64,000 bases of DNA from Streptomyces qinzhouensis (GCF_007856155.1 NZ_CP042266.1:1178001-1242000), one strand, 5' to 3'. Positions 38,211 to 47,187 are shown, counted from the stretch's first letter. Numbers and translations: made by a program. Notes: a model not told the origin generated them from the letters alone.

Positions 38211-39131
38211 GTGACGCGACGCCTGATGCTCCTCGACACCGCATCCCTGTACTTCCGGGCCTACTTCGGGGTCCCCGACTCGGTCCGCGCCCCCGACGGC
38301 ACCCCGGTCAACGCCGTGCGCGGGCTGCTCGACTTCATCGCGCGCCTGGTGCAGGACCACCGGCCGGACGATCTCGTCGCCTGCTGGGACAACGACTGGC
38401 GGCCGCAGTGGCGGGTCGACCTGATCCCCTCGTACAAGGCGCACCGTGTCGCGGAGGAGACCGAGTCCGGACCGGACGAGGAGGAGACCCCGGACACCCT
38501 GGCGCCGCAGGTCCCCGTGATCGCGGATGTGCTGGACGCCCTCGGTATCGCCCGGATCGGCGCCGACGGTTACGAGGCGGACGATGTCATCGGCACGCTC
38601 ACCGCGCGGGCCGCCGGACCGGTGGACATCGTCACGGGCGACCGTGATCTGTTCCAGCTGGTCGACGACGCCAGGGCCCGGCGGGTGCTCTATCCGCTGA
38701 AGGGCGTGGGCACGCTCCAGACGACGGACGAGGCGTGGCTGCGCGGGAAGTACGGCGTGGACGGCCCGGGCTACGCGGATCTGGCACTGCTGCGCGGCGA
38801 CCCGAGCGACGGGCTGCCGGGAGTGCCGGGCATCGGCGAGAAGACCGCGGCCAAACTGCTGGAGGCGTACGGCGATCTGGCCGGGATCATCGCCGCGGCC
38901 GCCGATCCCCGGTCGAAGCTGACCCCCGCCCAGCGCAGAAGACTGGACGAGGCCGCGGACTATCTGGCGGTCGCCCCGAAGGTGGTGCGGGTGGCGGCGG
39001 ACGTACCGCTGCCGGCGTTCGATCCGGCGCTGCCTTCCGAGCCGCTTGATCCGGCGACGCTGGAGGAACTGGCCCGGCAGTGGGGGCTCGGGGGCGCGCT
39101 CCAGCGGCTGCTGACGGTGCTGCGCACCTGA
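38211..39131 (+). CDS. Stand-alone 5'-3' exonuclease (FEN-type)
   Basis: A 306-aa nuclease equal to the N-terminal 5'-nuclease domain of DNA polymerase I, without the polymerase part. Such enzymes remove RNA primers and flaps. Metal-binding acidic motifs are MLLDTASLYFRAYFG, VACWDND, GYEADDVIGTL and VTGDRDLFQLV. The helix-three-turn-helix is LPGVPGIGEKTAAKLLEAYG. The GTG at 38211 gives VTRRLMLLD; the Met five codons in is an alternative. It is divergent from the ABC operon and the next gene is on the same strand. Confidence 0.92.
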   Translation: MTRRLMLLDTASLYFRAYFGVPDSVRAPDGTPVNAVRGLLDFIARLVQDHRPDDLVACWDNDWRPQWRVDLIPSYKAHRVAEETESGPDEEETPDTLAPQVPVIADVLDALGIARIGADGYEADDVIGTLTARAAGPVDIVTGDRDLFQLVDDARARRVLYPLKGVGTLQTTDEAWLRGKYGVDGPGYADLALLRGDPSDGLPGVPGIGEKTAAKLLEAYGDLAGIIAAAADPRSKLTPAQRRRLDEAADYLAVAPKVVRVAADVPLPAFDPALPSEPLDPATLEELARQWGLGGALQRLLTVLRT

Positions 39132-39259
39132 TCCACCCGGCCCTGTCCGGCCGACCGGACAGGGCTCCACCGCCGGATGCCCCCGGATGCCGCCGGGCAC
39201 CCACGGTGTTCAACTGCGCCCGTCCGGCGCTTCCGAGCTGATGTTTCCCGGGCCTGGTG

Positions 39260-39278
39260 TTAACTTAGGCAAACCTAA
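39260..39278 (+). promoter_or_regulatory. Iron box (DmdR1/IdeR operator)
   Basis: TTAACTTAGGCAAACCTAA matches the 19-base IdeR/DmdR consensus TTAGGTTAGGCTAACCTAA at 16 of 19 positions and lies 28 bases before the GTG of the siderophore reductase gene. Iron-dependent repression is the expected effect. Confidence 0.88.
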
Positions 39279-39306
39279 GCATGCACGCGAGTCCAGGGAG
39301 AGCGCC

Positions 39307-40173
39307 GTGACAGAACGACCCGCCCGTAAGTCACCGACGCCCTATGAGGCCCATGTGGTGCACACCGAGCGCCTCACCCCGCATATGGCCCGGATCGTCT
39401 TCGGCGGGGCGGGGCTCGCCGGGTTCCGGCTGGACGACTACACGGACCACTATGTGAAGCTGGTCTTTCCGGCGGCGGGCGTGAGCTATCCGGAACCGTG
39501 GGACATCGACCGGATCAAGGCCGAGTTCCCGAGGGAGCAGTGGCCGTCCAACCGGACGTACACGGTACGGAGCTGGGACGCCTCGGCCGGCGAGCTGACC
39601 ATCGACTTCGTCGTGCACGGTGACGAGGGCCTGGCGGGTCCGTGGGCGGCGCGCGCCCGGGTCGGTGACACGGTCCGGATCCTCGGCCCCGGCGGCGGCT
39701 ACGCCCCCGATCCGGCCGCGGACTGGCATCTGCTGGCCGGTGACGAGAGCGCGCTGCCCGCGATCGCGGCGGCGCTGGAGCGGATGCCCGAGGGCGCGGT
39801 GGTCCATGCCTTCGTGGAGGTCGAGGGTCCGGCGGAGGAGCAGAAGATCGTCACCCCGGACGGGGTCGCCGTGCACTGGCTGCACCGCGGCGACCGGCCG
39901 GTCGGCGAAGCGCTGGTCGAGGCCGTTACCGGGCTCGACTTCCCGGCGGGCCGGGTCTGCGCCTTCGTCCACGGCGAGGCGGCCTGTGTGAAGGAGCTCC
40001 GCCGCTATCTGCGCCTGGAGCGCGAGGTGCCGCGCGAGCAGCTGTCGATCTCCGGCTACTGGCGTCTCGGCCAGTCCGACGAGGCGTGGCGCGCGGTGAA
40101 GCGCGCGTGGAACGATCAGGTGGAGCGCGAGCAGGAGTCCCCGGAGCCCGGCCCGGAGTCCCGCGCGGCGTAA
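39307..40173 (+). CDS. Siderophore-interacting protein (FAD/NAD(P)H ferric-siderophore reductase)
   Basis: A SIP-family flavoprotein of 288 aa that reduces ferric siderophores in the cytoplasm. The FAD-binding motif is RTYTVRSWD, with DFVVHGDEGLAGPWAARA for the phosphate loop. The NAD(P)H domain has LAGDESALPAIAAAL and FVHGEAACVKELRRYL. The C-terminal GYWRLGQSDEAWRA matches the family. The GTG at 39307 follows CAGGGAGAGC. A strong iron box 28 bases upstream implies repression in iron excess. No siderophore biosynthesis or uptake gene is adjacent. Confidence 0.93.
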   Translation: MTERPARKSPTPYEAHVVHTERLTPHMARIVFGGAGLAGFRLDDYTDHYVKLVFPAAGVSYPEPWDIDRIKAEFPREQWPSNRTYTVRSWDASAGELTIDFVVHGDEGLAGPWAARARVGDTVRILGPGGGYAPDPAADWHLLAGDESALPAIAAALERMPEGAVVHAFVEVEGPAEEQKIVTPDGVAVHWLHRGDRPVGEALVEAVTGLDFPAGRVCAFVHGEAACVKELRRYLRLEREVPREQLSISGYWRLGQSDEAWRAVKRAWNDQVEREQESPEPGPESRAA

Positions 40174-40189
40174 CGCCTCCGGCGCGGTG

Positions 40190-40420
40190 GGCCGTGTCCG
40201 TCAGGTCCCGTCCGACCCACGACACCCGGCACACCCACGCTCCCCGGCACCCCGCGTGCCCCCACCCCGCCCCAGGACGGGGCTCCCGCCCCGCACGTGC
40301 CCAAGACGGGGCTCCCCCCGGGCGCGGTAGCCCAGGGGACCCCACCCGTGCCCGAAGGGCACAGGGGGAGAGTGCGCGGGCCGGGCGTCGCGGGCCGGGC
40401 GGGACTTTGCGGACACGGCC
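40190..40420. mobile_element. MITE-like inverted-repeat element
   Basis: A 231-base block bounded by 21-base terminal inverted repeats at 40190-40210 and 40400-40420. The outer 11 bases (GGCCGTGTCCG and complement) and inner 6 bases (GTCCCG and complement) match exactly and 4 middle bases differ. There is no open frame inside. It contains C-rich repeats and a GTGCCC-GAA-GGGCAC hairpin. No target-site duplication is obvious, so decay or a non-transposon origin is possible. Confidence 0.5.
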
Positions 40421-40494
40421 TAGGACCATGGCACGAGGGTGGACCGGTCCCCCGTACCTGGGGGCGGGCATGATCGTCTGCGAGCGTGGGTGTC
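40421..40494. other. Remainder of the 321-base gap after the siderophore reductase gene
   Basis: Together with the inverted-repeat element this fills the gap before the VOC gene. No ribosome-binding site of note precedes the VOC gene. I see no promoter I would defend. Confidence 0.4.
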
Positions 40495-40971
40495 ATGACC
40501 GATACTTCCGGCGGCGGCGTCACCGCCGCGGCCACCGTCTGGCCCGCCCGGCTCGCGGCCGTGGGCGCCGTGCGCTTCGCGCGGCCCACCGCCGCGTACG
40601 ACGAGGTCGTCGCCTTCTACGGCGACGGCCTCGGCCTCCCCGTCATCGCCGAGTGGCGGGATCACGACGGTTACGACGGTGTGGTGTTCGGGCTCCCGGG
40701 GGCCGCCGTCCAGCTGGAGATCACCCAGCACGGCGCACCGCCGCGGATCCCCGCGCCCCATCCCGAGAACCAGCTGGTGCTGTATCTGGACGGGGCCGCG
40801 GCGCGGGACGCGGTCGCCGCCGGGCTCAAGGCCCGGGGCCACCGGCCGGTACCCGCGGCGAATCCGTACTGGACGCGCTACGGCGCCGTTCTCTTCGAGG
40901 ACCCCGACGGCTGGCTCGTGGTGCTGGCGCCCTGGGTGTTCGGCCGGACCCCGCCGCCGCCCGCGGTGTGA
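40495..40971 (+). CDS. VOC-superfamily (glyoxalase/dioxygenase-like) protein
   Basis: A 158-aa protein with two beta-alpha-beta-beta-beta modules of the vicinal oxygen chelate fold (AVGAVRFARPTAAYDEVVAFYGDGL, given in two parts; later VLFEDPDGWLVVLAPWVFG). The first metal-ligand position is not the usual His, so catalytic activity is uncertain. The ATG at 40495 is preferred to a GTG nine bases earlier. Its last 94 bases overlap the 3' end of the convergent MerR gene. Substrate unknown. Confidence 0.82.
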   Translation: MTDTSGGGVTAAATVWPARLAAVGAVRFARPTAAYDEVVAFYGDGLGLPVIAEWRDHDGYDGVVFGLPGAAVQLEITQHGAPPRIPAPHPENQLVLYLDGAAARDAVAAGLKARGHRPVPAANPYWTRYGAVLFEDPDGWLVVLAPWVFGRTPPPPAV

Positions 40972-41687
40972 GCCCAGCCGGTACGGTCGCGCCCCGCGTC
41001 CCGGTGCCCGGCTCCGGCGGCCGTACGACCGTTGTCCGGGGCCGGCTCCCGGAGGGCGCCGCGGCGGGCCGAGCGGTCGGCCCGGGCCAGTTGCCGGAGT
41101 GCCTCGAAGGCGACGCTCCCGAGGACGGTGCCCACGATCACGGTCTCCACCAGCTCCGCCCGGCTCGTCCGGTCGGCGAGCTGGTCGAGATCGGCCCGGG
41201 CCACCTGTTCGGCCGCGTCCGCGTAATCGGCGACGGCCCGTCCGAAGTCGCCGAGCCCGAGGCGGTCCATGGCCGCGAGTGTCCCGGCCAGCAGTTCGCG
41301 CCCCGGGGCGGTCTCCCCGACCAGCCAGCCGCGCCCGGCGACCAGTGCGTCGACCCGCAGCCGGGCACTCTCACGGACGGGGTCCGGCCCCGGCGGCTCC
41401 GGTTTCGCGGGCCGGTCCACCAGCAGGCCGGAGGCGGCGCCCAGCACCTCGTGCAGCGGTGTGCCGGGATCGTCGACGGCCGCGAGGACCTCGCCGATGG
41501 CGGCGATCTTCAGCCCGCCGATGTCCAGCAGTGCCCGGATCAGATTGAGCCGCCGCTCGTGCTCCTCGCCGTACACCGCCTGGTTGGGGCTGGTCAGCTC
41601 ACCCGCGGGCAGCAGTCCCTCCCGGAGGTAGTACTTGATCGTCGGTACCGGAACTCCGGTCCGCCGGCTCAGCTCACCGATCCGCAC
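40878..41687 (-). CDS. MerR-family transcriptional regulator
   Basis: A 269-aa regulator. The N-terminal winged helix MRIGELSRRTGVPVPTIKYYLREG and the following helices to about residue 85 are typical. A helical effector region continues to about 235. The final 31 or so codons run antisense through the VOC gene and look low in complexity, so the natural end may have moved by loss of an earlier stop. It is divergent from the photolyase gene, with a palindrome between. There is no cobalamin-binding (LitR/CarH) domain. Confidence 0.85.
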   Translation of the reverse strand: MRIGELSRRTGVPVPTIKYYLREGLLPAGELTSPNQAVYGEEHERRLNLIRALLDIGGLKIAAIGEVLAAVDDPGTPLHEVLGAASGLLVDRPAKPEPPGPDPVRESARLRVDALVAGRGWLVGETAPGRELLAGTLAAMDRLGLGDFGRAVADYADAAEQVARADLDQLADRTSRAELVETVIVGTVLGSVAFEALRQLARADRSARRGALREPAPDNGRTAAGAGHRDAGRDRTGWAHTAGGGGVRPNTQGASTTSQPSGSSKRTAP

Positions 41688-41753
41688 ACCCGTTCACCGC
41701 CGTCTCACCCGGGATCTTGTCCGGGCCATCATAGATAGCGGCACTCTCGGCTT

Positions 41754-41779
41754 CGGATAGCGTCGCGTCCCGCTATCCG
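41754..41779. promoter_or_regulatory. Palindromic GATAGCG sites between merR and photolyase genes
   Basis: CGGATAGCG and CGCTATCCG form a perfect 9-base inverted repeat with an 8-base spacer. A third GATAGCG lies at 41734-41740, near a TATGAT -10-like box on the minus strand. This is a candidate MerR operator for one or both divergent genes. Confidence 0.5.
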
Positions 41780-41876
41780 TCGACGCCTCCCATCGATTCG
41801 GGGCGGCGGCCGACCCACCCCCACGGAATCGGCCGAAATCCGGCCCGGTCGCGGCCGTACCTGGTAGGGACGGCCT

Positions 41877-43241
41877 ATGTCCGTCTCCGTCATGCTCTTC
41901 ACCTCCGATCTGCGGGTACACGATCAGCCCGCGCTCGCCGCCGCCGTCCGTGACGCCACCGAGGTGGTGCCCCTGTTCGTCCGTGATCCGGGGATCCACC
42001 GGGCCGGGTTCGACGCGCCCAACCGCCGTGCCTTCCTCGCGGACTGTCTCGCATCGCTCGACGACGGGCTGCGCCGGCGCGGCGGACGGCTCGTGGTCCG
42101 CTCCGGCGATGTCGTCGACACGGTGTGCCGGGTCGTCACCGGGACCGGGGCGCGGTCGGTGCACATCGCCGCCGGGGTGAGCGGGTACGCGGCCGGCCGG
42201 GAGGAGGCCCTGGCGGCCGCGCTGGCCGCGCTGGGCTGTGCGCTGCGGGTCCATGACGGTGTGATCACCGCCCTGCCGCCGGGCCGGGTGACCCCCGCGA
42301 ACCGGGATCACTTCGCCGTCTTCACCCCCTACTTCCGCCGCTGGGCGGCGGCCGGGGTCCGCCCGGAGGTGACCGCGCCCCGCCGGATCACGGTCCCGGA
42401 GGTGGCGGGTGAGGCGCTGCCCGCGCGCGCCGAGGTCGCCGGGGTGTCGCCCGGACTCGCCGTCGGCGGCGAGGAGGAGGGGCGGCGGCGGGTGAAGAGC
42501 TGGCTGGCCCGGGCGGGTTCGGGGGTGGACGCGTACGAGGAACGCCATGACGACCTGGCGGGCGACGCGACCTCCCGGCTCTCCCCGCACCTCCACTTCG
42601 GCACTCTGTCGGCGACCGAACTGGTCCGGCGCGCCCGGGACCGCGGCGGCGCCGGGGCGGAGGCCTTCGTCCGCCAGCTGGCCTGGCGGGACTTCCACCA
42701 CCAGGTGCTGGCGGCCCGCCCGGACGCCGCCCGCGCCGACTACCGGACCCGCGGCGACCGCTGGCGCGACGACGAGAAGGAGATCACCGCGTGGCGGGAG
42801 GGCCGCACGGGCTGCCCGATCGTGGACGCGGGCATGCGCCAGCTCCGCCACGAGGGCTGGATGCACAACCGGGCCCGGCTGCTGACGGCGAGCTATCTGG
42901 CCAAGACCCTGTACGCGGACTGGCGGACGGGCGCCGCGCACTTCCTGCAACTGCTGGTCGACGGGGACATGGCGAACAACCAGCTCAACTGGCAGTGGGT
43001 GGCGGGCACCGGCACGGACACCCGGCCGAACCGGATCCTCAACCCCCTGGCCCAGGCCCGTCGTTTCGACGCCGACGGCTCGTACGTCCGCCGCTGGGTC
43101 CCCGAACTCGCCTCCGTACCCGGCCCCGCGGTCCATGACCCCGCCCCGGCCGACCGGGCCCGGCTCGGCTACCCCGCTCCCCTGGTCGACCTCGGCGAGG
43201 CCCGGGACCGGTTCAGCCGCGCCCGGGGCCTCGGCGACTGA
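41877..43241 (+). CDS. phr: Class I DNA photolyase
   Basis: A 454-aa flavoprotein that uses blue light to repair cyclobutane pyrimidine dimers. The N-terminal antenna domain begins MSVSVMLFTSDLRVHDQPAL. The FAD domain has VRQLAWRDFHHQ, TGCPIVDAGMRQL, EGWMHNRARLL, FLQLLVDGDMANNQLNWQW and the final RWVPEL motif. The ATG at 41877 has only a weak ribosome-binding site and a TAGGGA element very close upstream, so a leaderless or near-leaderless message is possible. The divergent MerR gene suggests stress- or light-linked control. Confidence 0.95.
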   Translation: MSVSVMLFTSDLRVHDQPALAAAVRDATEVVPLFVRDPGIHRAGFDAPNRRAFLADCLASLDDGLRRRGGRLVVRSGDVVDTVCRVVTGTGARSVHIAAGVSGYAAGREEALAAALAALGCALRVHDGVITALPPGRVTPANRDHFAVFTPYFRRWAAAGVRPEVTAPRRITVPEVAGEALPARAEVAGVSPGLAVGGEEEGRRRVKSWLARAGSGVDAYEERHDDLAGDATSRLSPHLHFGTLSATELVRRARDRGGAGAEAFVRQLAWRDFHHQVLAARPDAARADYRTRGDRWRDDEKEITAWREGRTGCPIVDAGMRQLRHEGWMHNRARLLTASYLAKTLYADWRTGAAHFLQLLVDGDMANNQLNWQWVAGTGTDTRPNRILNPLAQARRFDADGSYVRRWVPELASVPGPAVHDPAPADRARLGYPAPLVDLGEARDRFSRARGLGD

Positions 43242-43262
43242 CCCGGCACGGCACAACGCGCC

Positions 43263-43302
43263 GGCCCGCGGGGCGGCGGCAGGACGCCGCCGCCCGCGGG
43301 CC
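43263..43302. terminator. Bidirectional terminator between photolyase and helicase genes
   Basis: Arms of 17-18 bases (GGCCCGCGGGGCGGCGGC against GCCGCCGCCCGCGGGCC) pair with a single bulge and a 5-base loop between two convergent genes. Confidence 0.75.
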
Positions 43303-43315
43303 GCGAGAGATCGGT

Positions 43316-46144
43316 CTAACCCACCGAGCTGTAGGCCACGACGCCCCTCAGAACCGCGTCCACCGCCTTGCGGGCGTTCTTCGTGACCGTGCTCCCCTCC
43401 CCGGGGGCCGCCGCCGCGATCTGGCCGAGGACGTCGATGACCTGCTTCGTCCAGCGGACGAAGTCGCCCGCGGGCATCTCCGTCTCCCGCAGCACCTCGT
43501 CCAGGCTCTTGCCCGAGGCCCACTGGTAGGCGGCCCAGGCGAAGCCGAGGTCGGGCTCGCGCTGGCCGACACCCTCCGCCTGGTTGATCTTGAAGTCCTC
43601 CTCCAGGGCGTCCAGCCTCCCCCAGATGCGGACCATCTCGCCGAGCGCCGCCTTCGCGGCCCCGCCCGGGACCTTGGGGGCGACCGCGTCGTCGGACTGC
43701 CGTGACTCGTAGACCAGTGCGGAGACGCACGCCGCCAGTTCGGCCGGGTCCAGGCCCTCCCATACACCGTCCCGCAGACATTCACTGGCCAGCAGATCGA
43801 GTTCGCCGTAGAGCCGGGCGAGCCGGCGGCCGTGCGGGGTGACCTCGTCGGCGCGGAGGTAGTCCAACTCGGTCAGCAGGGCGACGATCCGGTCGAAGGT
43901 GCGGGCGATGGTGTTCGTCCGGCCTTCGATCCGCCGCTCCAGCTGGCGGGTGTCCCGCTGCAGGCGGTAGTAGCGCTCCGCCCAGCGGGCGTGGTCCTCG
44001 CGCTCGGCGCAGCCGTGGCACGGATGGGCCCGCAGCTCCGTCCGCAGCCGGGCGATATCGCGGTCGTCCGCCGCGGCGGACCGCTCCTTGCGATGCCGCT
44101 CGGGCACGATGTGCCCGGCCTTGGTGCGCAGTGCGGACGCCAGATCGCGCCGGGACTGCGGGGAGCGCGGATTGAACGACTTCGGGATCCGCATCCGCTC
44201 CAGCGGTTCGACGGGCACCGGGAAGTCCATCGACGCCAGCCGCTTGACCTGCCGCTCCGCCGTGAGGACCAGCGGGCGGGGCCCGTCGTGCTGTTCGAAG
44301 CCGCGGTGGCCGTTGGTCCGGCCGGCCGGGATGCCCGGGTCGAGGACGAGCGCCAGCCCGGCGAACTTGCCCGTCGGTACATGGATGACGTCGCCCGGCT
44401 TCAGCTTCTCCAGGGAGACCGCCGCCGCCGCGCGCCGCTGGGCCGCGCCGTGCTTGGCCAGCTCGTTCTCCCGGTCCTTGAGCTCGCGGCGGAGCCGCGC
44501 GTACTCCTCGAAATCGCCGAGGTGGCAGGTCATGCCCTCGCGGTAGCCCTCCAGGCCCGTCTCGTTCTTCTGGACCTGGCGGGAGATGCCGACGACCGAG
44601 CGGTCGGCCTGGAACTGTGCGAAGGAGGTCTCCAGCAGTTCGCGCGAGCGGTGCCGCCCGAACTGCTGGACCAGATTGACCGCCATGTTGTACGAGGGCC
44701 GGAAGCTGGAGCGCAGCGGATAGGTCCGGGTGCCGGCGAGACCGGCGAGCGCGGCCGGGTCCATGGCCCGCTGCCAGAGCACCACCGCATGGCCCTCGAC
44801 GTCGATGCCGCGCCGCCCGGCCCGCCCGGTGAGCTGGGTGTACTCACCGGGGGTGATGTCGGCGTGCTGTTCGCCGTTCCACTTGACGAGCTTCTCCAGG
44901 ACGACGGAGCGCGCGGGCATGTTGATGCCGAGTGCCAGTGTCTCGGTGGCGAAGACCGCCTTCACCAGTCCGCGGACGAACAGTTCCTCGACCACCTCCT
45001 TGAAGGTGGGCAGCATTCCGGCGTGGTGGGCGGCGATGCCGCGTTCGAGGCCTTCCAGCCATTCGTAGTATCCGAGGACGTTGAGGTCTTCGGTGGGGAT
45101 CGCGGACGTCCGCTCCTCGACGATCTCCCGGACCCGGAGCCGGGCCGTGTCGTCGTTGAGCCGCAGCCCGGCGTAGAGGCACTGCTGGACGGCCGCCTCG
45201 CAGGCCGCGCGGCTGAAGATGAACGTGATCGCGGGCAGCAGGCCCTCCGCGTCGAGCCGCTCGATGACCTCCGGGCGGCCCGGTGTCCAGATCCGGGACC
45301 GGCTGCGCCGCTCCCGCTCCCGGTCGGCCTCGCGGACCATCTTGCCGCGGCGCCGGTCCCGGGGGTTGTACGAGCGCTGGTTCTCCGACCGGGCCAGCCG
45401 GACCAGGTCCGGGTTGACCTCGCGGCGGCCGGTGCCGCGGCCGCCGTGGTCGCTCTCCTCCTCGAAGAGGTCGTACATCCGCCGCCCGGCCATCACATGC
45501 TGCCAGAGCGGAACGGGCCGCTCCTCGGAGACGATCACCGCGGTGTCGCCGCGGACGGTGTCCAGCCAGTCGCCGAACTCCTCGGCGTTCGACACGGTGG
45601 CGCTCAGTGACACCAGGGTGACCGATTCGGGGAGGTGGATGATCACCTCTTCCCAGACGGCGCCCCGGAAGCGGTCGGAGAGATAGTGGACCTCGTCCAT
45701 GACGACATAGCCGAGTCCGCGCAGCGACTGCGATCCCGCGTACAGCATGTTCCGCAGCACTTCGGTGGTCATGACGACCACGGGCGCCTCGGAGTTGACG
45801 CTGTTGTCGCCGGTGAGCAGGCCGACCTTGTCGGCTCCGTACCGCTTGGCGAGGTCGGCGTACTTCTGGTTGGACAGCGCTTTGATGGGCGTGGTGTAGA
45901 AGCACTTCCGGCCCTGCTGGAGGGCGAGGTGGACGGCGAACTCGCCGACGATGGTCTTGCCCGAGCCGGTGGGCGCGGCCACGAGCACGCCCCGGCCGGC
46001 CTCCAGCGCCTGGCAGGCGTCGATCTGGAAGGGGTCCAGGTCGAACTCGTACAACTCGCGGAAGGGGGCCAGCGCGGTGGCCTGCTCCGCGGCCCGGACA
46101 CGGGCGGCGGAGTAGCGCTCGGCGGGAGAGAGATCTTCGGTCAT
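43316..46144 (-). CDS. Ski2-like DEAD/DEAH RNA helicase (Mtr4/Dob10 type)
   Basis: An ATP-dependent RNA helicase of 942 aa. It has Walker A APTGSGKT, the DEVH box MDEVHYLSD, the SAT motif LVSLSATVS, the AITFIFSRAAC region and motif VI QLTGRAGRRGID. A long middle region and a C-terminal DSHCT domain (LDLLASECL to the end) follow, as in Mtr4/Ski2 proteins. The start ATG at 46142-46144 (MTEDLSPAERY) is chosen, and an in-frame start 11 codons earlier is possible. It likely acts in RNA turnover. The actinobacterial relatives are not functionally defined. Confidence 0.92.
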   Translation of the reverse strand: MTEDLSPAERYSAARVRAAEQATALAPFRELYEFDLDPFQIDACQALEAGRGVLVAAPTGSGKTIVGEFAVHLALQQGRKCFYTTPIKALSNQKYADLAKRYGADKVGLLTGDNSVNSEAPVVVMTTEVLRNMLYAGSQSLRGLGYVVMDEVHYLSDRFRGAVWEEVIIHLPESVTLVSLSATVSNAEEFGDWLDTVRGDTAVIVSEERPVPLWQHVMAGRRMYDLFEEESDHGGRGTGRREVNPDLVRLARSENQRSYNPRDRRRGKMVREADRERERRSRSRIWTPGRPEVIERLDAEGLLPAITFIFSRAACEAAVQQCLYAGLRLNDDTARLRVREIVEERTSAIPTEDLNVLGYYEWLEGLERGIAAHHAGMLPTFKEVVEELFVRGLVKAVFATETLALGINMPARSVVLEKLVKWNGEQHADITPGEYTQLTGRAGRRGIDVEGHAVVLWQRAMDPAALAGLAGTRTYPLRSSFRPSYNMAVNLVQQFGRHRSRELLETSFAQFQADRSVVGISRQVQKNETGLEGYREGMTCHLGDFEEYARLRRELKDRENELAKHGAAQRRAAAAVSLEKLKPGDVIHVPTGKFAGLALVLDPGIPAGRTNGHRGFEQHDGPRPLVLTAERQVKRLASMDFPVPVEPLERMRIPKSFNPRSPQSRRDLASALRTKAGHIVPERHRKERSAAADDRDIARLRTELRAHPCHGCAEREDHARWAERYYRLQRDTRQLERRIEGRTNTIARTFDRIVALLTELDYLRADEVTPHGRRLARLYGELDLLASECLRDGVWEGLDPAELAACVSALVYESRQSDDAVAPKVPGGAAKAALGEMVRIWGRLDALEEDFKINQAEGVGQREPDLGFAWAAYQWASGKSLDEVLRETEMPAGDFVRWTKQVIDVLGQIAAAAPGEGSTVTKNARKAVDAVLRGVVAYSSVG

Positions 46145-46262
46145 CTTGTTCACGAGCCTACCCGCCGGGTACGACACTCAGCGCGGCCTTATCGGATCAC
46201 CGCCGGGCGGCTCCGGGGAGAGGCCGCGGGGCCGCCCGTCCCCCGCCCGGCCGGGTACGGCG

Positions 46263-46280
46263 GGTGACCGGCCGGTCACC
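46263..46280. repeat. 18-base perfect palindrome at the end of the lipid kinase gene
   Basis: GGTGACCGGCCGGTCACC is self-complementary without a loop and overlaps the stop codon region at 46276. It could terminate transcription or bind a dimeric protein upstream of the helicase gene. Confidence 0.4.
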
Positions 46281-47187
46281 TCCGGTCCGCCGGGGGGCGC
46301 GGTGCGAGCACCCGGACCGCCCCGGGCACGCACTCGGCGGTCAGCGGCAGCGGGCCGACCCGTTCGCCGTCCGCCCAGCCGGTCAGCCCCTCGGCGGCCA
46401 GCGCGACCGAACTGGCCCGGTGGACGGTGACCTTGGGGTGGTCGAGATGGGTGCCGCGGTAGACCCGGGGGAAGACCCGGAGCAGGGTCGTCCGGCTGCA
46501 CGCCGCCACGACCGTCACGTTCAGCAGTCCGTCGTCGAGCTCGGCGCCGGCGCATATCCGCATGCCGCCGCCGTAGGAGTCGCCGTTGCCGACGGCGATC
46601 AGGATCGCCTCGACGTCCCGGGTCTCGCCGTCGTCGAGAGTGAGGCGGTACGGGACCGGCCGCAGCGCCGCGAGTTCGGCGAGCAGCGCGGCGTCGTAGG
46701 TGAACCGTCCGGCGAGCCGGCCCATGCGGTTGCCGCGTTCGCTGACCCGGGAGTCGAAGCCGGAGGCCAGGACGGTGCCGAACCAACGGTCCCCCACCCG
46801 CCCGAGGTCGATATCGCGACCGCCGCCGCCCTTGAGCACCTCGGCGGCGGCCCGGCCGGCCGCGGCGGGGTCGCGGACCGGCAGGCGCAGCGAGCGGGCG
46901 AGGTCGTTGCCGGTGCCGACGGCGACGATACCGAGGGGGGTCGGGGTCCCCGCGACGGCCTGGAGGGCGAGGGAGACCAGTCCGTCGCCGCCGACGGCTA
47001 TCAGCGCTCCGGTGCCCGCTTCGACGGCCTCCCGGGCCCGCCGGAGCGCGTCGGGCGCGTCCTCGCCGAGGATGGTGCGTACGGAGTATCCGGCGTCGCG
47101 CAGGGCCCGGGCGGCCGGCTGGGCGGCCCGGGCGCCCCGGCCGCGACCGGCCGTGGGATTGACGAAGAGAGTGATCTCGCTGGTCAC
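46276..47187 (-). CDS. Diacylglycerol/sphingosine kinase family lipid kinase
   Basis: A 303-aa YegS/DgkB-type kinase phosphorylating diacylglycerol or a related lipid. It has the DAGK catalytic motifs NPTAGRGRG (start), GGDGLVSLALQAV and GIVAVGTGNDLARSLRLP with the nucleotide-binding GTGND. The C-terminal beta-sandwich includes AVGNGDSYGGGMRICAGAELDDG. It begins just downstream of the tatC terminator and precedes the helicase on the same strand. The lipid substrate is not established. Confidence 0.9.
   Translation of the reverse strand: MTSEITLFVNPTAGRGRGARAAQPAARALRDAGYSVRTILGEDAPDALRRAREAVEAGTGALIAVGGDGLVSLALQAVAGTPTPLGIVAVGTGNDLARSLRLPVRDPAAAGRAAAEVLKGGGGRDIDLGRVGDRWFGTVLASGFDSRVSERGNRMGRLAGRFTYDAALLAELAALRPVPYRLTLDDGETRDVEAILIAVGNGDSYGGGMRICAGAELDDGLLNVTVVAACSRTTLLRVFPRVYRGTHLDHPKVTVHRASSVALAAEGLTGWADGERVGPLPLTAECVPGAVRVLAPRPPADRR

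Noticed and set aside
40190..40420. CRISPR-like array in the C-rich repeats
   Set aside because: Only two imperfect GACGGGGCTCCC copies and no regular spacers. Terminal inverted repeats explain the structure better.
41754..41779. LitR/CarH light-dependent operator
   Set aside because: The adjacent MerR protein lacks the cobalamin-binding domain that defines that system.
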